A DNA stretch of 64,000 nucleotides from the NCBI GenBank assembly GCA_030062745.1, contig CP099840.1, positions 8,054,432 to 8,118,431 on the forward strand, given 5' to 3'. Of this stretch, positions 56,752-64,000 are shown piece by piece. The notes below the pieces were generated by a model. It saw only the letters and a list, made by a program, of their open reading frames with translations. It was not told the DNA's origin and did not search any database. Source of the DNA: Capitulum mitella. Taxonomy: Eukaryota; Arthropoda; Thecostraca; Pollicipedomorpha; Pollicipedidae. The first letter of the stretch is position 1, and every line of letters begins with the position of its first letter. Made by a program: the position numbers and the translations under genes.

Positions 56752-57677
56752 CAGACTTGTGAGCGATTCACGAAACTGGGAATCGATTCGATTCTGGTGC
56801 ACAACCCAAGAAGATGATTCTGCTTTTGATTCTGATTCGCACTGGAAAACAGAGAATCGATTCGATTCTGATTCAGATATGATTTGACTGCGAGGAATCG
56901 ATTCAATTTACAATTCACGATCCAATTCACGACCCAATTGCATGTGAAAGAATAAAAACTGCGCTTGCATTTTTTCATGAATGCAATAGCTAAGTTGTGG
57001 GTATTGTGTTGTTCCAAGGCTTGCTAGAGATTACAGCATAGCCTTAGGAAACAATACCATTTTCCATGCGTATATAGATGTCTGTCAAATTCAGTCTCCA
57101 TTGAGTGCCAAGATATAATAAATCTCAATATATAACAAGATATAACAAATCTCAATATGGCAATATGTTGGTGTAGGTTAAGGGTGAGAATAACGTCCAT
57201 CAGCAGTCACCCACAAATGCAGCCTCTTACATGTATTTCTAACAAGAAGTTACTGCCACGATTATGACTCAAAGGATAGAATATGAGCAGAACTTTGCAA
57301 ATAGAAGTGGGCGTTAAGGTAGACTTTAAACACGTGCACATTTTTTTTTAATTTAGGGTGTACAATGCATTTGCCATTGCACCATAACTGAAATTTTGAT
57401 TCCCTTTGTCTCATTTGGCTCTATTCTCAATGCTGATGGACCCTATGGTTATTATTATAAACAGCGGAAATAAATACCCTCATTTATTACGTAAACAAAG
57501 CATGCATTGAAATGAATCGAAATCTGGGAATCGGTTCAGGGAATCAGTTCTCAACAACTTTGTCAGTAGTTTTGATTGTGATTCTTGAGCCAGAACGTGA
57601 TTCTGAGTCTGATTCTCATTCACTGCTGTCAAATAGGGAATCGATTCTGATCCGATTCTGAAACGCTCACAAGTCTG
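56752..57677. mobile_element. 926-bp hAT-like element with subterminal repeats
   Basis: Termini CAGACTTGTGAGCGATTCA (left) and CAGACTTGTGAGCGTTTCA (right, read inward) match at 18 of 19 positions. Flanking 8-mers GTGGGTAG and GTCTGTAG match at 6 of 8. Both subterminal zones (to about 56945 and from about 57512) are full of GAATCGATTC and GATTCTGATTC motifs; hAT transposases are known to bind such subterminal repeats. No transposase frame is present; the minus-strand frame at 56583-57017 only reads through the repeats. Confidence 0.8.
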
Positions 57678-57699
57678 GTCTGTAGACCTTTCGTTTCCC

Positions 57700-58095
57700 C
57701 GATATGTAGCTTACTGCTTTGCCAGTCTGTAGTCTAGCTTCCTTCCCCTGTTTCCTGAAAGTAACCTCCGACATTCAGTGGCCTTTGGCATTGAATCTCC
57801 GACACTGGCAATGGCGTGGCAATGAATGTCCGACGCAGAGTAATCTCCGACTTCAATGGCTTTCCTTGGCCTGTGGTTTCCGGCTTTTTTCTGATCTACA
57901 GTTTTCGACCCTTCCAGTTTAAGTCTCCTCCTATGGTCTCAGACTTACACTGGCCTTCATTCTCGGCCTTAAGTCTACCGCTTTCCCCGACCTATAGTCC
58001 CCGGCTCCCTCGCCCTAGTTTTCGATTTATCCTGGCCTACAGTCTGCGACCCAGCTCGGCACCCGCTCCCACTGTCAGTCTTATGATGTTTCCGG
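57700..58095. repeat. degenerate 22-27-bp repeat array
   Basis: Loose units of the type TGGCCTACAGTCTCCGACTT recur (CCGACATTCAGTGGCCTTTG, CCGACTTCAATGGCTTTCCT, CCGACCTATAGTCCCCGGC). Strongly diverged; lies between the 926-bp hAT-like element and the inverted array that follows. Confidence 0.5.
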
Positions 58096-58099
58096 GATA

Positions 58100-58980
58100 A
58101 CTTTCGTTAGATTAAAGTTCGTCGGTAAAAATTCGTAAGGCGGTCAAAATTTATAAAGATAATTGATAAAAAATACCTAAGAATTAAAAAAAATTGTCGG
58201 TCAAAAGACCATCTACGGCAGAAGTCCGTCGCACGAAAGTTCGCGTAGCAAAAGTTCGTCTGGGACAAAAGTTCGTCTAGGGTAAAAGTTCGTACAGGAC
58301 CGAAGTAAGCATAGGAAAAAAAAGCTTGGCCATTGCAAGTGGTTCTCGCACAGAAGTTTGTAAAGACAATACGTGCTTACTCAGGAAGTGCTGGCGGCCC
58401 TCAGACAACAGTCCACGCTGGTGACTGGCCTGAACTGATGCGCTAGAAGCGGATCCAGCCCAAATGATTCCACTCCACCCTGCACATCCCACTTAAGCCT
58501 CTATGCATTGTAGTGACCTGCATATACGTCACGACCAAGTGCCGCCAAATGCGGTCGTGTTGGTGGTGGTGTGAAGTGAGGGAGCGTAGGGGGCCCGGGC
58601 CCTGGTGCCTTCCCTGAGGAGCCAAAACTTCGCGTTTTTTTGTCGTGGAATTTCACAGTTATTGTTGCTTCATCTCCAAATTTGATCCAGTTGGTTCCCC
58701 GCGCCCACTTCTTCTAGGAGGCGATTTTTTGCCCCACGCAGACTTTTTTCCTACGCGAACTTTTGTCGAACTTTTGTCCTCCAAGAGGCACTTTTGCCTT
58801 GCACAAGCTTTTATCCTAGACGGACCGTTGCACCGCAAACTTCTACGTGACAAAGGTTTGTCTTAGACGAACTTTTGGGCTAGGCGAACTTCTAAACGAC
58901 GAACTTCCGCTCGACGAACTTAAGTCCGACGATCTTTTGCCTAATGAATTTTTGCGATGTGACCCTTTGCCCTAGAACCG
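58100..58980. repeat. foldback-like element: inverted arms of short repeats
   Basis: The left arm (about 58100-58375) consists of AAAGTTCGTCTAGGACA-type units of 16-18 bp. The right arm (about 58735-58975) consists of the complementary TAGACGAACTTTTGTCC-type units. A non-repetitive middle of about 360 bp separates them. Long inverted arms made of short direct repeats are the architecture of Drosophila Foldback-type elements. Minus frames cross the middle (58277-58625) but show no recognised domain. Confidence 0.65.
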
Positions 58981-59880
58981 GCCACCGACAGTGAACGGCA
59001 CGTTCCGCCGGCCGCTCGGCGCCAGGGCGTCGACAGACAGGCGGCGTACCGGACCGCGCTGTGGCCGGTTCCGACCGGCCGATACGGCAGCGGCTGGGGC
59101 GACGCCGCGGCCTGCCGACCACTGTCGTCCCGGGCCGTGTCTGGGCACCACCCGGGCTTCTGGCCAGCACGAGGTCAGATGGGACCACTGTGGACGGCCC
59201 ACCCAGCACGTCATGAGCCGGTTCCAACCGTTTACAGCCACGCCAAGAAAGATCGGCTCTCTTGGAGAGTGTTGTTTGTGAGCCTTCCTGCCAAAGGGTG
59301 TTGATGACGCTCCGCGGACTTTCGTATTCCATTTTTTCTGCCACTCTCGTAAAGAGACGCGATCGCATGGACACATGGAATGTGGGAAATTTCATCAATG
59401 GAGCCGATTCAAACGAGAAAAATGGAAGCGCCCTGCAGTCATTTCTTTCCCCTCCCCACAAAAAATTATACACACTTCGACTTCTTGAGAAGACGGCCCA
59501 GGACTCCGAAACATTTCTAGGAACAGAACAGTTATACGTTTTTGAACCACTGGCCTTGTTACATGACAGTTGGGATAGCCACTGGGTCATCCCGATGTCT
59601 TTGGAGTCACGTCACCTGAACGTATTTCGCAGCTAGTATGTTTTTCACTCCGCAGCAACATTCCGCGCAACGTTAAGTAATCGCCTCATTGGTTTAGTCA
59701 CCACATGTAATCAAAAAAACACTCTCAGTCACACTCGAATGTTGCATGGCCGAAAATCAAAAATAAACGGCAAGATGTAAATCAAATATAATTAGCAATG
59801 CGCCGTATTAGGAACAACTGCTCGGGAGATCATACACGGAAATGGTCTACAACCAACCCAGGTAACTGCAGGTGTATGTG
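58981..59880. other. intergenic, GC-rich then AT-richer
   Basis: The long minus frame at 58892-59590 runs from the foldback right arm through GC-rich DNA and has no family match. No gene supported. Confidence 0.35.
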
Positions 59881-60390
59881 CAGTGAGCGCGCGCAGTATA
59901 CCCGGTGACGGCGCGGGCCGCGCCGGGGTTTGCATAGTACGGCCGGAGCGTGCGCGGCTCCAGTAAGCGAGGAGCAGGCGCCGCGGGCCGGCCGCGCGCC
60001 TGCACAGGTGCAGTCTGCCGCCAGACGCCGCCGCGCGCCGGCCGGCCAGCGATTTCCACGAGCGGCCGCGGCGCGCGCGGCAAGTAAGCCGTCACCTGTA
60101 ACGACGACCTGATTTATCGGCGAATCGCGCACGGCCGGCGGTGGGCGCACGGCCGCTTTCGTGGCTGCGGCGGCGGCGGCGGCGGCGGCGTGAGGCTGCC
60201 GTCCGGCCCGGCCGGCCGGTGCAGCTCGGCAGCGGTCGGCGCGCCGTGGCGTGCCGTGACGTGCCGTGACGCGCTCGCCGCCGCTGCCGGGGCCCGGGGT
60301 CCGCGCCGACCGCGGACGGCGCAATATGGCAGCCGCGGCGCCGATACGGGCCCGCAGCGGACTGTGTGTGACGGAGCGGAGTTATTTATA
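59881..60390. other. CpG-rich island with GGC run
   Basis: Very CpG-rich, with a (GGC)n run at about 60169-60190 and a small GTGCCGTGAC repeat at 60244-60272. Frames are open on both strands. It could be a promoter island for an unseen neighbour; no transcript is placed. Confidence 0.45.
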
Positions 60391-60866
60391 GGAGCGATAC
60401 TTTGAGGCCTGACGTGAAGTCAAACCAGGCAAGGGCTGTGTTTAACGCCACGCTTGGTTCTGACTGCTGGCCATGACGGGCGTGTTTCGTAAGGTTAGTC
60501 AGTGCGACATACGACATAAGACAATGCAGAAAAGTTCCGGCTATTTATGAGCTGCACGATTTAATGTAAGAAGTTAAGTTTCCGTCATCGAAGACAATCT
60601 GACGACAACGTTTGAACATACTTAAATAATAAATAGTCCAGCTAGTGATCAGTAAATTTCGAGTCGGAGTCCAGACAGTGATTAGCGCTTTGTATTAACC
60701 TTTCGTAAGGATTCATGAACAGCTGAAAGCGTGCCTACTCATGATAAGGCATCACGGCGTTTTTTTTTCTTCAGTGGTATGAAGTTCGTTGTGATGGAAT
60801 GGACTATCCTTTTTCCTTATTATACAGCCAACAATCAAGGTTTTGGAATCGTTAACCTTTACATTA
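60391..60866. other. intergenic, nothing recognised
   Basis: AT-richer sequence with no coding, RNA or repeat signal that I can support. Confidence 0.4.
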
Positions 60867-60874
60867 CATCGTTC

Positions 60875-61080
60875 CATGGGTGTAGAATTGGTACGAATTT
60901 TAGTATGGAAAAATAAACTCATCGGACCCAAAATATGACATTAATAACGTATTTACAGAACTTTTTTTATAAAACAAGAAAACACTTGAAAAGGTAGAAA
61001 TATTGGTATAGAATTTCATACCAGTAGTTTCGTTTCCTATGTAAAGCTCCATACTAAACGTATACAAAGCTACGCCCCTG
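60875..61080. mobile_element. 206-bp hAT-like MITE, AT-rich
   Basis: The left end CATGGGTGTAG and the right end read inward, CAGGGGCGTAG, match at 9 of 11 positions, and both are followed about 15 bases later by TTTAGTATGGA. Flanking 8-mers CATCGTTC (60867-60874) and CATTGGTC (61081-61088) match at 6 of 8. No coding capacity. Confidence 0.6.
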
Positions 61081-61140
61081 CATTGGTCAATGACTGGAGC
61101 ACGAAATGCACGCAATATTTCTGCGCGCGTCATAATTGAA

Positions 61141-61290
61141 ATGCCTGGAATATTCCTGGAATATTATTACATTATTATACCTGGAACATTATTCCAGGTA
61201 TAATAATAATAATAATGATAATAATATAAATATAATAATAATTCCTGGAGTATTATTATATTATTGTACCTTGAATATTATTATAAAATT
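61141..61290. repeat. AT-rich repeat with hairpin
   Basis: Repeated CCTGGAATATTATTA-type units on both strands. A perfect hairpin has 16-bp arms ATTATTATACCTGGAA (61171-61186) and TTCCAGGTATAATAAT (61192-61207) around CATTA. It is followed by an ATA/AAT microsatellite to about 61240. Confidence 0.8.
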
Positions 61291-61374
61291 TCTTTGCGGC
61301 ATTACACGGAAGAATAAATCTGCGACTGTTTCGTAAGAACCCTACTGGAACTGGTATATCTTCAGTCATTACTA

Positions 61375-63142
61375 ATGAACGCTGACAAGGCAACGCCTGT
61401 CTTGGAGTGTTTCAAAAATGACGATAAAAATGGAAAAATGACACCGCACATGCTGCTGCTGAAGCTCCTTAACTGCTCCTCACCAAGCAGTACTCGTGCA
61501 GCTTGGCCAGCATTGAAGGCCGGTCGAACCTGGCGAGGAGCGTCATACGGCTTCGAGTACCAGCCCGAGGCACTTTTCCACCGAGGATCCGGCTTCGGCC
61601 CGGCGCTGGCGGGATCACGGCCCACACGTCTCGAGGAGGCGACCGGCGCCGCCGTGCGGTCCCGGCCGCCTTCGGGTGCCGCTGCTGACCCGACAGCGGC
61701 GGCCGGCGGCGGCGGCCGGCGCCGCTCGCGCGCTGTCTCTGCACGAGCCGGCGGCGGCGCAGCGCGGCCGGCCACCGCCCGCCAGAACGGGCCCACTACC
61801 CGGAATACTCACCCATTACGAGCCATTATCTCAAACATTCCGTCAAATTGCAATTACACATGCACAATGCCGGTCGGCGCGGTTCTAGCGGTCGGCGGCG
61901 CACGGCGCGGACCGCCGACCCGCCAGAGTCCGGCCGGAGGCGGCGAACAGGCGCAGGCAGACCGCTGCTCTTTCCTACCGCATCCTGCAGCTAGAGTCAC
62001 TGCTGCAGCAATGGACCCGCCAGAGGGCAGCCGGCAGCGGTGAGCCGGCCAAGGCTGTCCCTCTTCCCGTCTCGTCCAGCGGCCGGAGTCAACCACCAGC
62101 CCTCAGCGTCCAGCGGCCGGCGTCTTACCTCAAGAGACCAGAAGCTGTCTTCCAGCAGCCACCTAGCAGCAGCTAGTGCCCAGTTTTCGGTGTCCAGCAA
62201 CCAACGTCCAGCAACCAGCGCCCAGCAACCAACGACCAGCGGCCCGCGCCCAACTGGCGCCGCCAACTCTGAGCTCAAGACTGCTCTGTCGGCGCAGCTG
62301 GAGCTAACAGCGTAGCTCCAGTGGCAGACACTGTCTTTAGCTCCGATGAGTCAGCAGCTGGGGCTGCTGGCGTTGTCCACCGAGCATCTGGGGATTTCCA
62401 ACGGTTAACCGGTGCATGAGCTATGAACACTGTCATTTGTGAAGCATTTCGCAGCTCTACAGCGAATGACAGTTTTTGAAACATATGCCCCGTTCATGCA
62501 ACGTGCTGTCCTCGAATGAACAGCCACATCCAGCTGCTGCACACCGTGACTGGGGCAGCAGAGATCGATACAGAGAACGGTACTCAGCGGTGAGAGAGAT
62601 CGACGTTTTCACATGTCAGTGAAAGGGACAAGTACTAGCATATCTGAACATCGAACGATTGTTTTATGCATGTCAAAGGAAATAACTGTTTTCAGACATC
62701 GCCGATAGTTGTCATCATACACAGACGTGACAGCGATGGGCATCGCATTGCTGCGAAACCCGCCGACCGTCATCCATGATTTCACACACCGTCATGCCAT
62801 ATTACACACCACATGTGTTAACACCAAACACTTCTTTACCCTGCGCACATGAGCGCCGCCATCAGGGGTAGACGTGGTAAATGTACTCCCCAAACTGTAT
62901 AGAATGATGCCATGAAGTGCGAGTTTATCTCGTCTTTCCGGGGACCGTGTTTAGATATCCTATTATGTGCTTGTAGCGGGTTTCATCCATACCAAGTCGG
63001 GCGAATACATTGGTTCCCACTGTCATTGATAACCGCATTTTTGTCCTATCGCAGCTTAAGCTCGATTTCCCGACTCGGAGACCAATGTGATCGCCTTTCA
63101 CAGGTCGCGCGGACGTAAGGCGGCAGGCGGGCTCCATCAGAT
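61375..63142. other. intergenic, CpG-rich 61600-62300, no firm gene
   Basis: The + frame at 61375-62043 (222 codons) crosses a CpG-rich island and is matched by equally open frames on the other strand. CAACCAGCGTCCAG-type short repeats lie at about 62190-62250. From 62320 to 63100 nothing is recognised. Confidence 0.35.
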
Positions 63143-63286
63143 CGCCTGCGGGCATTATCACGCCACCTCCGCCGCAGTCAGTCGGCCGGCCGCCGGCTGC
63201 AGGCTTCATCAGACCGCCTGCGGGCATTATCACGCCACCTCCGCCGCAGTCGGTCGGCCGGCCGCCGGCTGCGGTGGATGGCGGCG
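63110..63286. repeat. 72-bp tandem repeat, about 2 copies
   Basis: CGCCTGCGGGCATTATCACG and the following CACCTCCGCCGCAGTC occur at 63143 and 63215, a 72-bp period, each followed by GTCGGCCGGCCGCCGGCTGC. Nearly identical copies, GC-rich. Confidence 0.9.
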
Positions 63287-63640
63287 GCGTTTTTATACGC
63301 CGTGCACTGATCGTTTTATTGCCGTCGGATCACAGGCACCGCCGGCCGCCATTTACACCGCCCTTTTATTGGCTTTCATTATCGCCGGCCTTTGTCTGGC
63401 TCGTGGCGGCCAGGACGCAGCGGAAGCGGCTCAGGCTGCGCGGCACCCGGCAGGTCTGCACCCGTTGGGTGTCGGATGCCTGTGCCCAGCCGGGGATGGG
63501 ACTCCTGCACCCAGCTGGATGTCAAACGGCGGCACCCGGCTGGCATGGATTAGCTGCAAGAGACAGATACTATCTGGTGACGTAGCAGAGATACTCGGCC
63601 TGCGGTGGTGGTGCGGCGACTCCAACGCGGCTGATCTCGC
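63287..63640. other. GC-rich intergenic, nothing recognised
   Basis: GC-rich with CACCCGGCTGG/CACCCAGCTGG-like short repeats at about 63440-63545. No coding signal supported. Confidence 0.35.
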
Positions 63641-63805
63641 TGACGTCAGCCGCATCAGGGCGACTGGCATCGCTGACGTCAGCTGCAGCAGGTGGACTGG
63701 TGCTACTGACGTCAGCTGCAGCAGGCGGGCTGGTGCTACTGACGTCGACTGTAGCAGGGGTCTGGAATCGTTGACGTCAGCTGCAACAGGGGGGGATTGG
63801 TGTTA
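63641..63805. repeat. 33-bp tandem array carrying TGACGTCA
   Basis: TGACGTCAGCYGCAGCAGG-type units start at 63641, 63674, 63707, 63740 and 63772 (steps 33, 33, 33, 32). Four of the five contain the perfect CRE/ATF palindrome TGACGTCA; the unit at 63740 has TGACGTCG. Further decayed units continue to about 63870. Confidence 0.9.
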
Positions 63806-64000
63806 TTGGCGCCAGATGCTGCAGTTCGACTGGCATCGGTGTCGTCAGGTGCAGCAGGTCGGCTGGCGTCATCACACTGCTGGTACACCTGGTTTCGGCT
63901 GGGGCTCATGCCAGACGCGAGCACCTGGGGTCGAGCCGACACCAGCAGCGGCTGCGGACCGCGGACGACGCACTGTGCGGCCGCGCCGGGCCGCAGGTCT
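63806..64000. other. window end, GC-rich, no gene seen
   Basis: Decayed continuation of the 33-bp array and then GC-rich DNA to the window edge. Confidence 0.4.

Noticed and set aside
58892..59590. 232-codon minus frame
   Set aside because: It spans part of the inverted repeat arm and GC-rich DNA, with an overlapping open frame and no recognised domain.
61375..62043. 222-codon + frame
   Set aside because: Mostly CpG-island composition with overlapping open frames on the other strand. The AT-richer first 30 codons match nothing known to me.
1..64000. tRNA, rRNA or CRISPR loci
   Set aside because: None recognised by eye. Tandem arrays here have no CRISPR-like spacer variation, and no cloverleaf with A/B boxes could be confirmed without a folding tool.

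Overview
This window is eukaryotic genomic DNA, very probably from an arthropod or a close invertebrate relative. It carries one recognisable protein-coding gene: an ortholog of Drosophila retained/dead ringer (the ARID3 family of ARID-domain transcription regulators). The gene lies on the + strand, split into at least nine coding exons between 4584 and 32346. All eight introns have GT..AG borders, and the reading phases join without conflict into a 501-residue partial protein. The first coding exon, with the start codon, was not found; the N-terminus is therefore open. No rRNA, tRNA, CRISPR or bacterial-type operon was seen. The arthropod assignment rests on the ARID block, which reads closest to the insect proteins as I remember them; the exact taxon cannot be fixed by eye.

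Layout. Positions 1-4583 are non-coding, with a 50-bp tandem repeat, CpG-rich patches and a short transposon 165 bp upstream of the first recognised exon. Positions 4584-32346 hold the gene. Its largest introns (12.3 kb, 5.2 kb and 6.4 kb) are filled with minisatellites (40-, 51-, 35-, 23-, 24- and 21-bp units), CpG-rich patches and hAT-type MITEs. A probable 3' UTR follows to a poly(A) signal near 33517. From about 33.9 kb to 64 kb I find no convincing gene. That part consists of non-autonomous DNA transposons, degenerate repeat arrays (two of them with arms in inverted orientation), perfect palindromes, microsatellites and CpG-rich islands.

Mobile DNA. At least eight short DNA-transposon derivatives have definable ends. 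A four-copy, roughly 270-bp hAT-type family starts with a CAGGGRCGTAGCC-like inverted terminus, and three of its copies have perfect 8-bp target duplications. Other hAT-type elements lie at 8986-9179, 51124-51284 (perfect 8-bp duplication), 56752-57677 (with GAATCGATTC-type subterminal repeats) and 60875-61080. A 1.4-kb piggyBac-like element at 33941-35351 is flanked by TTAA on both sides. None carries a transposase, so all must have been mobilised in trans.

Function. The retained/ARID3 product is a nuclear DNA-binding protein that acts at AT-rich sites as activator or corepressor. The predicted protein has an acidic N-terminal part, the full ARID core over four exons, a linker, an unusual Arg/Glu-rich helix with a basic patch, and the C-terminal half of the REKLES domain. 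Long repeat-filled introns around short conserved exons fit a developmentally regulated gene, but no specific enhancer can be proved here.
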